DNA of 64,000 nucleotides from Flavobacterium cheongpyeongense (GCF_003202435.1 NZ_QJHK01000003.1:186001-250000), one strand, 5' to 3'; positions 8,988-18,215 are shown, counted from the first letter of the stretch. Numbers and translations are program-made. Notes: generated by a model from the letters alone, not told the origin.

Positions 8988-9018
8988 CAAAGCTAATTAA
9001 AAAATCATAGGTAAACAG
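8988..9018 (-). promoter_or_regulatory. Predicted promoter of the ATPase/HNH pair
   Basis: On the minus strand a -7 element TAGCTTTG (8988-8995) matches the Bacteroidota TAnnTTTG consensus. CTG at 9016-9018, exactly 20 bases upstream, is one mismatch from the -33 TTG. The start would fall about ten bases before the ATG at 8973. This suggests the defence pair can be expressed independently of purK. Confidence 0.5.
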
Positions 9019-9019
9019 A

Positions 9020-9076
9020 CTAAGGACTATTTACTAACTACTAGGGACTAATCACTAAGCACTATTGACTAAGCAC
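9020..9076. repeat. Word-repeat island overlapping the end of purK
   Basis: Repeated GACTAAGCACTA/GGACTAATCACTA-type words (about five imperfect copies of ACTA with 8-12 base spacing) fill the purK-ATPase spacer. They run into purK itself: the last copy supplies the TAG stop and the final codons for I-S-A. The array is at the upstream boundary of the two inserted defence-like genes. Confidence 0.6.
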
Positions 9077-10217
9077 TAATCACCCGAATAGTATTCTTAA
9101 CTTCCTGCGCAATTCTTCTTGCCTCAGCCATATCTTCATTTACGATCGTTACGTGACCCATTTTTCTAAACGGACGCGTTTGTTTTTTACCGTAAATATG
9201 TGGCGTAACGCCATTCCATCCTAAAATCGTTTCGATGTTTTCATAAATAACGTTTCCAGAAAAACCTTCGGCTCCCACCAAATTGACCATGATTCCGGCC
9301 ACTTTGCTGTCTGTGTTTCCTAACGGAAGATCTAAAATAGCGCGTAAATGGTTTTCGAATTGCGAAGTATAACTTGCTTCAATAGAATAATGTCCTGAAT
9401 TGTGTGGGCGAGGAGCAACTTCGTTTACTAAGATTTCATCGTCCTGAGTCTGGAACATTTCAACAGCCAGAAGGCCAACGTGATTAAAATTCTCCGAAAC
9501 TTGTAAAGCAATTGCTCTGGCTTTTTCGGCAACTTTTTCATCTATTCTTGCCGGACAGATTACGTATTCTACTTGGTTAGCTTCCGGGTGAAATTCCATT
9601 TCGACAACCGGATACGTTTTGATTTCTCCTGATGGATTTCTTACCACAATTACAGCCAGTTCGTTTTTGAACGGAACCATCGTTTCGGCAATACATTCTA
9701 CATTGGGTAAACTGTCTAAATCAGAAACCTGACGGATTACTTTTACACCGTTTCCGTCATAACCAAATTCGGTGCATTTCCAAACGAAAGGCAATTTTAA
9801 ATCATTGATTTTAGATTTTAGATGGTCTAAATTTTCAAATCGTTCAAAAGGTGCGGTTGGAATAGTATTATCTGCGTAAAATTGCTTTTGGATTCCTTTA
9901 TTCTGAATTCCTTTTAAGGTTTTAGGAGAGGGATATACTTTTAAGCCTTCGTTTTCTAATTGCGTCAAAGCTTCCAGATTGACCAATTCAATTTCGAAAG
10001 TCAAAACATCCACTTGTTTTCCAAAATTGTAAACCGTATCATAATCCATTAAATCGCCCTGGAAGAATTTATTACAGGCAATTTTACTCGGTGCTTCGTC
10101 GCTCGGATCTAAAACGTAAGTTTGTATGTCAAATTTTCTGGTGTCGAACAAAAGCATTTTGCCCAATTGTCCGCCGCCTAATATTCCTAATTTAAAATCA
10201 GAAGAAAAATAATTCAT
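9069..10217 (-). CDS. purK: N5-carboxyaminoimidazole ribonucleotide synthase PurK
   Basis: 382-residue ATP-grasp enzyme that makes N5-CAIR from AIR, bicarbonate and ATP, the step before PurE. The nucleotide-binding start (GILGGGQLGKM, about 11-21), the ATP-grasp core with the GYDGNGVKV loop (about 153-161) and the EVAPRPHNSGH segment are intact. Length is normal. It is the first gene of the minus-strand run purK, ATPase, HNH, purE. The last three codons and the stop lie inside a repeat island. Confidence 0.97.
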   Translation of the reverse strand: MNYFSSDFKLGILGGGQLGKMLLFDTRKFDIQTYVLDPSDEAPSKIACNKFFQGDLMDYDTVYNFGKQVDVLTFEIELVNLEALTQLENEGLKVYPSPKTLKGIQNKGIQKQFYADNTIPTAPFERFENLDHLKSKINDLKLPFVWKCTEFGYDGNGVKVIRQVSDLDSLPNVECIAETMVPFKNELAVIVVRNPSGEIKTYPVVEMEFHPEANQVEYVICPARIDEKVAEKARAIALQVSENFNHVGLLAVEMFQTQDDEILVNEVAPRPHNSGHYSIEASYTSQFENHLRAILDLPLGNTDSKVAGIMVNLVGAEGFSGNVIYENIETILGWNGVTPHIYGKKQTRPFRKMGHVTIVNEDMAEARRIAQEVKNTIRVISA

Positions 10218-10234
10218 TTTGCGTTATGTTTTTG

Positions 10235-10242
10235 CAAAGATA
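10235..10242 (-). promoter_or_regulatory. -7 element upstream of purK
   Basis: TATCTTTG on the minus strand, 17 bases before the purK ATG, matches TAnnTTTG exactly. No good -33 TTG was found at 19-20 bases, so this is a partial promoter match. Confidence 0.45.
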
Positions 10243-10270
10243 CTTCAAAGGATTGAATTGCGAAAAAACA

Positions 10271-10822
10271 CTATTTTATTTTCTTCAAAACTTCTTTAGC
10301 AACCGCCTTGTATGCTGCGGAATGATCTCCAAAATCTTTATCAAGAATAACTTTTAGTTCAGGATGAATCCAATCGTAATGATTTCCTAAAACATATAAA
10401 GTTCTAATTGAATAGGCTTTTGTCGCGACTTTTACATCATTAATCAGCCAATCAAAAGAGGCTTCGATACAATCCTGAAGATTCTCTTCAGAAAGTAAAA
10501 TGCTGTTTTTATCTTTATTGTAATGTGATTTTATTAAAAGCTGAACGACTTTTGCAATGGGACGAATCGAACTTTCATCTTTCAAAATTTTTAAATTCGA
10601 AAAGAAAAAATCCAAATGGGGCTGAAGCCAAATCAATTCTTCATAAGATACAAATTCTAAAATCCAGCAGGCTTTATGATTGTTTTTATCAGATGGAGAA
10701 AAACAAATTGAAATTAGTTCATCAAATAAAGACGGATTTTCTAAAATATCTTGTGCAGCAATGAGCCTATTTTCACGGTAAGCATTTACGTAATCCAGTT
10801 TGATTTGCAATTCAGATGGCAT
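10271..10822 (-). CDS. Helical-repeat (HEAT-like) protein of unknown function
   Basis: 183 residues, all predicted helical, with HEAT-like helix pairs: a K-A-C-W-I-L-E-F helix near 50, a P-I-A-K-V-V-Q-L-L helix near 90 and an A-Y-S-I-R-T-L-Y-V-L helix near 140. No signal peptide, membrane segment or catalytic motif is visible. It is probably a cytoplasmic scaffold or binding protein. From memory, similar-sized flavobacterial proteins are sometimes labelled adenylosuccinate lyase; none of that enzyme's signatures is present. It lies between purK and a TonB-dependent receptor, all on the minus strand. Confidence 0.7.
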   Translation of the reverse strand: MPSELQIKLDYVNAYRENRLIAAQDILENPSLFDELISICFSPSDKNNHKACWILEFVSYEELIWLQPHLDFFFSNLKILKDESSIRPIAKVVQLLIKSHYNKDKNSILLSEENLQDCIEASFDWLINDVKVATKAYSIRTLYVLGNHYDWIHPELKVILDKDFGDHSAAYKAVAKEVLKKIK

Positions 10823-10846
10823 CTTTAATTATTTAATTACAGGAAA

Positions 10847-12943
10847 CTAAAATAAATAATTTAATGAAACAGATCCGTAATAATTTACAGGAAGTCCCGG
10901 ATAATAATATCTTGGAGATGAAGTCCCGACAGGAAGTGCATTTGGTAATATTAAAGAAGCGTATTTTTCGTTGGTCACATTATTAACTCCAAAAGCTAAA
11001 TTAGAACTTAGATTATGAAGAATTTCAAAACGATAACCTGTTTTTAAGTTTACAATATTATAAGAATCTGAAAAAGCTGTATTCGAATCGTTCATCGGAA
11101 TTTTATCCACAAATTGATAATCCGCATTCATATAAATTCCCAAACGGGTACTGAAAACCAGTCCGGCATTAATTTTATTGGATGGAACTCCGGTCAGTTT
11201 ATTTCCCGAATAATCATTTCCGTTATCAACAAATTCTTTAAACTTATATTTTCCAACAGAAGCTCGAATGTAAGAGTTCAGGTTTAAAAATGAACTGATT
11301 TGCCAATTGTGTTTCAACGTAATTTCAATTCCTTCATGCAATGTTTTTCCGGCATTCACGCCTTCATATTGATCATCGCCGATTCTTTTGGCAACCAATA
11401 AATCTTTAATTTCCATTCGGTAAACAGCAATTTCTGTGTATAATTTTCTGTTGAGAAAATAGAATTTGCCTCCAACTTCAAAATTATAACCGTTTTCAGG
11501 TTTGATGCCCGTATTTATGGTTCCGTTGCTGGTCAAAGTTTCTTCGGTTGCCGGCAGTGAAAACCCCCGGCTTGCTGAAAAATAGAGCGTTTGTTGTTGA
11601 TTGGGTTTGAATAATAAAGAAAGCTGTGGCGAAAAAATTCCATCATAACTGTATTTTTCATTTGCCGTTTTTTGTGGAAGAAAGTTGGTCAGTTCAAAAT
11701 GGGTTTCATTATAATTTAAGCCAAACTGAAGCTCCAATTTTTCAGAAAGCAACGATCTGATTTGTGAAAAAATATTGTAAAGATGTCTTTTCTGATCGCT
11801 TTCTGTCAATTGATTTCCTTGCAAACTGCCTTGTCCATTATTTTGTTTGTATAAATTTTCAAAGGTATTTCCGTTATAATTATCGGTAAAATATTCCATT
11901 CCAAAAATGAATTGATTTTTCAGTTTTGCAATTTTGAAAGCTCCGGAAAACTGAGTTCTGGCTCCGGTTGCAAACGTATATTGACGCAACACATCAAAAG
12001 GTCGCGGTTCATTGCTGTCTTTGTAATTGATAAAAACAGAAGTGGAGTTATTCAGATAATCATTGATTTTGAAATCATAAGCTAGTCCTGCCAAAGTCGA
12101 TTTGTATTCTTTAAATCCTCTTGAAGCAACCCAGGTTGAAGCTCCGGACTTTGGATTATTGTCGTAAGACTCTTTATTAATAGAACTCGGAATATAACCT
12201 TTCAGATAGGTATAATTAGAGAAATAAGTAAGTTTACTGTTTTGTGTTCGGAATAATTCTCCGGCAATGGTAATTCCTTCACGATTATAGGCGCTGTTTT
12301 GACGCCAGCCATCGGTTTTTAAATTATGATAACTAATGTTCAAACTTCCTGATTTTTCGTCCATACTAAAATTCAGACTATTTTTCAATAATCCGTAAGA
12401 ACCAAAAACCGAACTTGTTCCTGCGCTTTGATTTCCGTTTTTAGAAAGTTGAGGTGAAATTAAAATGGCTCCGCCCAAACCCGCGCCGTAAACACTCGAA
12501 AGCGGGCCTTTTATAATTTCGATCTGATTGATATTTTGAAGGTCGATATCATCAATCACCGTTTCGCTATTTCCGGAAGTGAGCGGAATACTGCCATAAA
12601 AAGCCCTGATTTTATTGGTTCCGTAAGGCGTTCTCGCTCCAATCCCGCGAATCGAAATTCGGGTTGTCGTAAAATTAGAAGACTGCATAAAAACACCTGG
12701 AATCGTATTTACAACATTCGTAATATCAGTAGCGTTATTTTGTGTTAGCTCTTTTTTGGATAAAATGCCAATAGAAGCCGGAGCATTTTGCAGGCTGTCA
12801 TTAATATGTAAGGAACTGATGATAACGTCTTCGAGTTTTTCTATTTTGAGAGTATCAATAGATTTGCTTTTTTCTTCCTGTGCAAAAGTGTTTTGGAAAA
12901 CAATTACGGCAAGAAGAAAAAAGCAATATTTTTTTAAAAGCAT
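10847..12943 (-). CDS. TonB-dependent outer-membrane receptor
   Basis: 698 residues. A signal peptide ends at about residue 21 (N-T-F-A-Q). The plug domain is at about 45-165 (IEIIKGPLSSVYGAGLGGAI), followed by a 22-strand beta-barrel ending in the expected terminal aromatic segment (S-L-N-Y-L-F). It lacks the N-terminal carboxypeptidase-like domain of SusC proteins and resembles siderophore/vitamin-type receptors. It follows a sorbosone-dehydrogenase-like lipoprotein gene with a 37-base gap, so the two probably share a transcript. The ligand is unknown. Confidence 0.92.
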   Translation of the reverse strand: MLLKKYCFFLLAVIVFQNTFAQEEKSKSIDTLKIEKLEDVIISSLHINDSLQNAPASIGILSKKELTQNNATDITNVVNTIPGVFMQSSNFTTTRISIRGIGARTPYGTNKIRAFYGSIPLTSGNSETVIDDIDLQNINQIEIIKGPLSSVYGAGLGGAILISPQLSKNGNQSAGTSSVFGSYGLLKNSLNFSMDEKSGSLNISYHNLKTDGWRQNSAYNREGITIAGELFRTQNSKLTYFSNYTYLKGYIPSSINKESYDNNPKSGASTWVASRGFKEYKSTLAGLAYDFKINDYLNNSTSVFINYKDSNEPRPFDVLRQYTFATGARTQFSGAFKIAKLKNQFIFGMEYFTDNYNGNTFENLYKQNNGQGSLQGNQLTESDQKRHLYNIFSQIRSLLSEKLELQFGLNYNETHFELTNFLPQKTANEKYSYDGIFSPQLSLLFKPNQQQTLYFSASRGFSLPATEETLTSNGTINTGIKPENGYNFEVGGKFYFLNRKLYTEIAVYRMEIKDLLVAKRIGDDQYEGVNAGKTLHEGIEITLKHNWQISSFLNLNSYIRASVGKYKFKEFVDNGNDYSGNKLTGVPSNKINAGLVFSTRLGIYMNADYQFVDKIPMNDSNTAFSDSYNIVNLKTGYRFEILHNLSSNLAFGVNNVTNEKYASLILPNALPVGTSSPRYYYPGLPVNYYGSVSLNYLF

Positions 12944-12980
12944 TTGAGTTTTTGAATTTGGAATTTAAAAAATTAGAATT

Positions 12981-14258
12981 TTACTTATTCGCAGTCACTT
13001 TCCAAATCGTATTTCCGCTATCATCATTTACTAAAAGCGATCCGTCATTCATAACGGTTACTGCAACCGGACGTCCGTAAACTTCGGCTTTATCAGCGTC
13101 GGAAATAAATCCGGTTAAAAAATCTTCCGGTTTTCCGGATGGTTTCCCATTTTTAAAAGGAACAAACAGCACTTTATAACCGGAAATTACAGAACGATTC
13201 CATGAACCGTGCTGTCCTACGAAAGCTCCGTTTTTATATTTCGCTGGAAAAGCATTTTTCCTATAAAAAGCCAATCCCAAAGAGGCAGTATGTGCACCAA
13301 CCGGAACATCAGGAACAATTGCTTTTTCGACTAAGTCTTTTCGCTCGCCTTTTAGTCTCGGATCCGGAATACTTCCAAAATACGAATACGGCCATCCATA
13401 AAAACCACCTCTTTTTACACTTGTAATATAATCAGGAACCAAATCGTCGCCTAGCTCGTCGCGCTCATTCACTGCAGTCCAGAGTTCTTTTTTATTGGCT
13501 GGATTCCAGTCCATTCCCATGGGGTTTCTAAGGCCTTCAGCATAAATTTTTTCTCCGGTTCCGTCAGGATTGATTTCTAAAATGGCTGCGCGTCGAATTT
13601 CTTTATCCATACCGTTTTCACCAACATTGCTTCCTGATCCTACACCAATATAAATTTTCGTTCCTTCAGGATTGGTAAGCAGACTTCGGGTCCAGTGATT
13701 GTTGTATCCTCCCGCTGGAAGTTCAACAATTTTCTCTCCCTTGGTTTCTAGTTTTAACGGTGCGTTTTTATAAGGATAACGATAAAGCCCATCAGTATTG
13801 GCAACATAAAAAAAGTCTTTCAGAATAAGCATTCCCAAAGGCTTGTTTAAGTCTTTCAAAAAGATTTCACGGGTTTCAAAAACACCGTCTTTATCTTTGT
13901 CACGTAAAATTATAATTTGGTTTTTGCTCGTTCTAGTTCCGCTTTCAACAACAAAAATATCATTGTTAGGACCAATATAACTCCAACGTGGATTTTCGAA
14001 ACCGTCAGCGAATTTTGTAACCGTAAAACCTTCAGGAGCTTTTGGCGTTTTTCCTTCTGGCCATCCGATCACTTTACTGTTTTTGGATTTCGATTCTGTT
14101 GCGTATGGCGGAGGAAGCGTGATAGAACCAATTGCAGTCTTTACAACACGGGCAGGCTGTTTTACCAAAGCTTCTTTCTCTTCTTTTTTTACCTGTCCGT
14201 TGCAGGCTGTTATCATGGCTAATAACGATATAGATAATAATGGTATGCTGGATTTCAT
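12981..14258 (-). CDS. Sorbosone/glucose dehydrogenase-like beta-propeller lipoprotein
   Basis: 425 residues with a lipoprotein signal: hydrophobic stretch then C19 in I-T-A-C-N. The rest is a beta-propeller of the soluble PQQ-dependent glucose/L-sorbosone dehydrogenase group, shown by GLRNPMGMDWNP, an N-E-R-D-E-L-G-D-D segment, GGFYGWPYSYFG and QHGSWNRS. Family members oxidise aldoses or sorbosone with PQQ, though many homologues have no tested activity. No PQQ synthesis gene is in the window, so cofactor supply is unknown. It is first in a likely operon with the TonB-dependent receptor, suggesting capture or processing of a substrate at the cell surface or periplasm. Confidence 0.82.
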   Translation of the reverse strand: MKSSIPLLSISLLAMITACNGQVKKEEKEALVKQPARVVKTAIGSITLPPPYATESKSKNSKVIGWPEGKTPKAPEGFTVTKFADGFENPRWSYIGPNNDIFVVESGTRTSKNQIIILRDKDKDGVFETREIFLKDLNKPLGMLILKDFFYVANTDGLYRYPYKNAPLKLETKGEKIVELPAGGYNNHWTRSLLTNPEGTKIYIGVGSGSNVGENGMDKEIRRAAILEINPDGTGEKIYAEGLRNPMGMDWNPANKKELWTAVNERDELGDDLVPDYITSVKRGGFYGWPYSYFGSIPDPRLKGERKDLVEKAIVPDVPVGAHTASLGLAFYRKNAFPAKYKNGAFVGQHGSWNRSVISGYKVLFVPFKNGKPSGKPEDFLTGFISDADKAEVYGRPVAVTVMNDGSLLVNDDSGNTIWKVTANK

Positions 14259-14412
14259 AGTGCTTTTTGAGTTAAAAGTTTATAAAATAACAATTTAGTG
14301 AATTTTTAAATAGTTGTAAGAAACGATTTGTCCATATTAACTGATATTTAACATTTTCAAAAAAGAAGTTTTTCAGTACTATTTTGATACTTACAATTTG
14401 GTTGTAATTCTG

Positions 14413-14420
14413 TATCTTTG
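14413..14420 (+). promoter_or_regulatory. -7 element upstream of hpt
   Basis: TATCTTTG matches the Bacteroidota -7 consensus TAnnTTTG and ends 24 bases before the hpt ATG. TTTG words occur 12 and 26 bases upstream, neither at the usual 19-20, so only the -7 part is well supported. Confidence 0.45.
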
Positions 14421-14444
14421 TGCATTATTTTAAATGTAAAAATA

Positions 14445-14975
14445 ATGATACAACTTCACGATAAACAATTTGTTCCGTTTATTTCGGCTAAAGAAATTGA
14501 TTTTGCTTTAACCAAAATAGTGGCACAGGTAGAAGATGATTTTGGAGATGAAACCCCGGTTTTTGTCGGAGTTTTGAACGGAGCATTTATGGTTGTAAGC
14601 GATTTTCTGAAAAAATACAAAAGTCCCTGCGAAGTTTCATTTATCAAAATGGCCTCCTACGAAGGGACCGAAAGCACAAATTCAGTAAAAGAGTTAATAG
14701 GAATCAATCAGGATTTTTCCGGAAGAAGTGTTGTCATCATTGAAGATATAGTCGATACAGGCAATACAATCGAAGAATTAAAGCACTTGTTTAAAGCACA
14801 AAACGTAAAGCGTTTTAAAATAGCTACTTTGTTTTTTAAACCAGAGGTGTATAAAAAAGAGATAAAAATTGATTACGTTGGAATCAGGATTCCAAATAAA
14901 TTTATCGTGGGTTACGGACTAGACTATGATGGATTAGGAAGGAATTTAACTGAAGTATACAAATTAGCCGAATAA
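14445..14975 (+). CDS. hpt: Hypoxanthine phosphoribosyltransferase
   Basis: Purine-salvage enzyme making IMP/GMP from hypoxanthine/guanine and PRPP. The PRPP loop is VVIIEDIVDTGNTI (around residue 98), with the F-V-G-V-L-N-G-A-F segment upstream and G-Y-G-L-D-Y-D-G near the C-terminus. The ATG at 14445 is preferred over the in-frame TTG at 14418, because the TTG lies inside the -7 element and the protein then starts at the usual MIQLHDK. Length from this start is 176 residues. adk follows after 74 bases on the same strand. Confidence 0.94.
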   Translation: MIQLHDKQFVPFISAKEIDFALTKIVAQVEDDFGDETPVFVGVLNGAFMVVSDFLKKYKSPCEVSFIKMASYEGTESTNSVKELIGINQDFSGRSVVIIEDIVDTGNTIEELKHLFKAQNVKRFKIATLFFKPEVYKKEIKIDYVGIRIPNKFIVGYGLDYDGLGRNLTEVYKLAE

Positions 14976-15049
14976 TTTTAAACAGACACAACTAAATATT
15001 CATTTAAAACTTCTTACATGAAAATAGGAAGTAAAGTAACACTTACATT

Positions 15050-15622
15050 ATGATTAACATCGTTTTATTTGGAAAGCCGGGAGCAGGAAAAGGAACTCAG
15101 GCAGAATTTTTAAAAGAAAAATACAATTTAACACACCTTTCAACAGGAGATATTTTTCGTTTTAATTTAAAAAATGATACTGAACTAGGTAAAAAAGCAA
15201 GGGTTTTTATGGACAATGGAGAGTTGGTTCCTTGCGAAGTAACAACTGCAATGTTAATTGATGAAGTGAAAAAACATCCTGATACAGCAGGGTTTTTATT
15301 TGATGGATATCCAAGAACAATCAATCAGGCTGAGGCTTTAGATAAATTTTTGCCAACAATTGGTTCAGAAGTTACCGCTACAATTGCTTTAGAAGCTGAT
15401 GACGAAATTTTAGTAGCACGCTTACTTGAAAGAGGAAAAACAAGTGGTAGAGCTGATGATCAGGATGAAGACAAAATTCGTGTGAGATATCAGGAATACA
15501 ATGAAAAAACAGCTCCGTTAATTGGATATTACAAAGAGCAGAATAAATTTCATGCCGTAAACGGTATCGGAACTATTGAAGAAATTACAGAAAGATTAAC
15601 GTCAGTTATAGATAATTTGTAA
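15050..15622 (+). CDS. adk: Adenylate kinase
   Basis: 190 residues. The P-loop GKPGAGKGT is at about 8-16, followed by the NMP-binding S-T-G-D-I-F-R and the F-D-G-Y-P-R-T segment. The LID is short and has no cysteines (ERGKTSGRADDQ), so this is the zinc-free short-LID form. It balances ATP, ADP and AMP. It probably shares a transcript with hpt. A word-repeat inverted structure follows the stop. Confidence 0.97.
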   Translation: MINIVLFGKPGAGKGTQAEFLKEKYNLTHLSTGDIFRFNLKNDTELGKKARVFMDNGELVPCEVTTAMLIDEVKKHPDTAGFLFDGYPRTINQAEALDKFLPTIGSEVTATIALEADDEILVARLLERGKTSGRADDQDEDKIRVRYQEYNEKTAPLIGYYKEQNKFHAVNGIGTIEEITERLTSVIDNL

Positions 15623-15636
15623 TAAATCTGTTTTGA

Positions 15637-15713
15637 AGTTAAAAGTTAAATGTTAGGAGGAAATTTGAAATACTCAAAACATTTAACTTTTGACTTTTAA
15701 CTTTTAACTTAAA
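15637..15713. repeat. Inverted word-repeat island after adk
   Basis: AAAAGTTAAATGTT (15641-15654) is exactly complementary to AACATTTAACTTTT (15678-15691), with further ACTTTTAACTTTTAACTT words up to the next start codon. It could fold into a 14-bp stem, but it has no U-tract and looks more like the other word-repeat islands than a terminator. Confidence 0.6.
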
Positions 15714-15714
15714 A

Positions 15715-16989
15715 ATGGAAATACTAATAATATTTTTTCTGATACTATTAAACGGCGTTTTCTCGATGTCAGAGATCGCATTGATTTCGGCAAGAAAAAA
15801 CAGACTGGAAACGGCAGCAAAAAAAGGGAATAAAAGTGCCAAAACAGCACTTGATCTGGCCAATTCCCCAAACAAATTTTTATCAACAGTACAAATCGGA
15901 ATTACCTTAATCGGAATTTTGACCGGTATTTACAGTGGCGATAAAATTACCATGGATGTTGAAGCCTTTGTAAGCGGATTTGTCGTTTTAAAACCTTACG
16001 CACATTCAGTTGCAGTAGGGATTGTGGTGGTCGTTTTAACCTTTTTCTCTTTGGTTTTAGGAGAATTATTACCGAAAAGAATCGGTTTGAATTATCCGGA
16101 ATCGATTGCCAAAATGGTAGCCATGCCAATGAAAATAGTTTCGATTATTACCGCACCTTTTATCTGGCTGCTTACATCATCAACAGATTTTTTATTGAAT
16201 GTTTTTCAAATAAAACCAACTGCTGACGGAAAAGTTACCGAAGAAGAAATAAAAGCAATTATCAAAGAAGGAACCGAAGGCGGAGAAGTTCAGGAAATTG
16301 AACAGGATATCGTGGAGCGTGTTTTTCATATTGGCGACAGAAAAGTAAATTCATTAATGACACACCGTAAATCGGTAGACATGCTCCCTTTAAATGCTGA
16401 TAATGCCAAAATCAAAGAATTAGTTTTACAGGATTTACATACGATTTATCCGGTGTATAATGATAACTACGACGACATTGTTGGTGTTGTAACGCTTAAA
16501 AATATATTTGCCAATATAGAAAGTGATCATTTCGATTTATCGGCAATAATGACAGATGCTCCGTATTTAATGGAACAGACAACGGCTTATAAAGCTTTGG
16601 AAAATTTTAAAAAAACAGGCGTTCATTATGCTTTGGTTTCTGATGAATATGGTGTTTTTCAGGGGATTATTACCTTAAACGACATTCTTGAGGCTTTAGT
16701 TGGAGATGCCTCAGATTTTTACAAAGACGAATTTCAGTTAATCGAAAGAGAAGACGGTTCCTGGATGGTAGACGGCCATTATTCACTGCACGATTTTCTA
16801 ACCTATTTTGAGTTAGATGAATTAACAAACGATTACGAAGTAAACACCGTAAGCGGAATGATTATGACCGAGCTTTCGCATATTCCAAAAGAAGGTGAGA
16901 AATTAATCTGGCAAAAATTTGTGCTAGAAGTGCTAGACATGGATGGCGTAAAGATTGATAAGGTGTTGGTAAAAACACTAAAAGAGTAA
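15715..16989 (+). CDS. Hemolysin-family/CorC-type membrane protein with CBS pair
   Basis: 424 residues: an N-terminal DUF21/CNNM-like membrane domain (hydrophobic spans at about 2-22, 60-80, 95-120 and 135-155), two CBS domains at about 205-330, and a C-terminal CorC_HlyC domain (GSWMVDGHYSLHDF, about 345-424). The family is linked to magnesium/cobalt or sodium transport and ion homeostasis; the hemolysin name is historical. It starts six bases after a repeat island and is followed by obg on the same strand. Confidence 0.88.
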   Translation: MEILIIFFLILLNGVFSMSEIALISARKNRLETAAKKGNKSAKTALDLANSPNKFLSTVQIGITLIGILTGIYSGDKITMDVEAFVSGFVVLKPYAHSVAVGIVVVVLTFFSLVLGELLPKRIGLNYPESIAKMVAMPMKIVSIITAPFIWLLTSSTDFLLNVFQIKPTADGKVTEEEIKAIIKEGTEGGEVQEIEQDIVERVFHIGDRKVNSLMTHRKSVDMLPLNADNAKIKELVLQDLHTIYPVYNDNYDDIVGVVTLKNIFANIESDHFDLSAIMTDAPYLMEQTTAYKALENFKKTGVHYALVSDEYGVFQGIITLNDILEALVGDASDFYKDEFQLIEREDGSWMVDGHYSLHDFLTYFELDELTNDYEVNTVSGMIMTELSHIPKEGEKLIWQKFVLEVLDMDGVKIDKVLVKTLKE

Positions 16990-16995
16990 AAATAA

Positions 16996-17067
16996 AATAG
17001 TTTTCAGTCTTAGTTTTTGGTCGCAGTTTGCACTGAAAACGGAGACTGCTACTGAATACTAAAAACA
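16996..17067. repeat. Inverted word-repeat island before obg
   Basis: GTTTTCAGT (17000-17008) is the exact inverse of ACTGAAAAC (17032-17040). Further fragments (GACTGCTACTGAATACTAAAAAC) continue to the obg start. No promoter match was found. It belongs with the other intergenic word-repeat islands. Confidence 0.5.
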
Positions 17068-18069
17068 ATGACAGAAGGAAATTTTGTAGATTACGTTAAG
17101 ATATACGTTTCTTCCGGAAAAGGAGGAAAAGGATCTACGCATTTACATAGGGAGAAATTTATTGAAAAAGGAGGACCGGACGGTGGTGATGGAGGACGCG
17201 GCGGGCATGTGTATTTGGTCGGTAATAAAGGGCTCTGGACATTATTTCATTTAAAATTTGCCCGTCATATTAAAGCCGGACATGGTGGAGACGGAGGAGG
17301 AGACCGCAGTACGGGTGCAGATGGCGAAGATAAATTTATCGAAGTGCCTTTAGGAACTGTCGTAAAAGATAAAGAAACCGGAGAAACTTTATTCGAAATC
17401 ACAGAAGACGGTGAAAAAAGAATCCTTTCAAAAGGAGGAAAAGGCGGATTAGGAAACTGGCACTTTAGAAGTTCAACCAACCAAACGCCACGTTACGCTC
17501 AGCCAGGTTTACCAGGTGTAGAAATGGACGTAATTCTGGAACTTAAAGTTCTGGCAGATGTTGGTTTGGTAGGGTTTCCAAATGCTGGAAAATCTACTTT
17601 GTTGTCTGTATTGACTTCAGCAAAACCCAAAATTGCCGATTACCCGTTTACAACCTTAAAACCAAATTTAGGAATTGTTGCTTACCGGGATTTTCAGTCT
17701 TTTGTAATAGCCGATATTCCCGGAATTATTGAAGGTGCTGCCGAGGGTAAAGGTTTAGGGCATTATTTCCTGAGACATATCGAGCGTAATTCAACTTTGT
17801 TGTTTTTAGTACCTGTTGATACACCAGATATAAAAGCTGAATATGATATTCTGGTAAACGAGTTAACGAAGTACAATCCTGAAATGCTGGATAAAGAACG
17901 TCTTTTGGTAATCTCAAAATGTGATATGCTGGATGACGAATTGAAAGCTGAATTGAAAGCCGAATTAGATGTTTCTTTCAAGGATATTCCTTATATGTTT
18001 ATTTCTTCTGTTGCCCAGCAAGGTTTGACAGACTTAAAAGACAAGCTTTGGAAAATGCTGAATGAATAA
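17068..18069 (+). CDS. obg: GTPase Obg (ObgE/CgtA)
   Basis: 333-residue ribosome-associated GTPase involved in late 50S assembly and stress control. The glycine-rich Obg fold ([14 protein letters not shown], about 2-160) precedes the G domain with G1 GFPNAGKST (around residue 170), switch D-Y-P-F-T-T, and G3 [16 protein letters not shown]. There is no C-terminal OCT domain, which is the compact form common in Bacteroidota. A hairpin terminator follows 22 bases after the stop. Confidence 0.97.
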   Translation: MTEGNFVDYVKIYVSSGKGGKGSTHLHREKFIEKGGPDGGDGGRGGHVYLVGNKGLWTLFHLKFARHIKAGHGGDGGGDRSTGADGEDKFIEVPLGTVVKDKETGETLFEITEDGEKRILSKGGKGGLGNWHFRSSTNQTPRYAQPGLPGVEMDVILELKVLADVGLVGFPNAGKSTLLSVLTSAKPKIADYPFTTLKPNLGIVAYRDFQSFVIADIPGIIEGAAEGKGLGHYFLRHIERNSTLLFLVPVDTPDIKAEYDILVNELTKYNPEMLDKERLLVISKCDMLDDELKAELKAELDVSFKDIPYMFISSVAQQGLTDLKDKLWKMLNE

Positions 18070-18090
18070 TATAATCAAAAGTTTTATATT

Positions 18091-18119
18091 AAAAATGCTC
18101 TGGATACAGGGCATTTTTT
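18091..18119 (+). terminator. Intrinsic terminator after obg
   Basis: AAAAATGCTCTG pairs with CAGGGCATTTTT (12 bp with one G-T pair) around a GATA loop, followed by a T run. A clear terminator for the hpt-adk-CBS-obg stretch. Confidence 0.88.
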
Positions 18120-18215
18120 GTTTTTAGTACTATTGAATTCGTAATGAAATTGTAAAATTAGATCTCTAAAATACATTTTCGATGACAACTGAATGATGAA
18201 ACTGTGAAAATGAAG

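Noticed and set aside
8974..9068. Attachment-site style direct repeats flanking the ATPase/HNH pair
   Set aside because: The ACTA array upstream has no matching copy downstream of the HNH gene at 7000-7050, and no integrase is present.
6417..9076. Repeat-rich spacers read as a possible CRISPR array
   Set aside because: Words are under 20 bases, imperfect and contiguous, with no regular unique spacers and no cas genes.
10271..10822. Adenylosuccinate lyase
   Set aside because: At 183 residues it lacks the lyase length and the S-S-x-M-P-x-K-x-N signature; helical repeats only.
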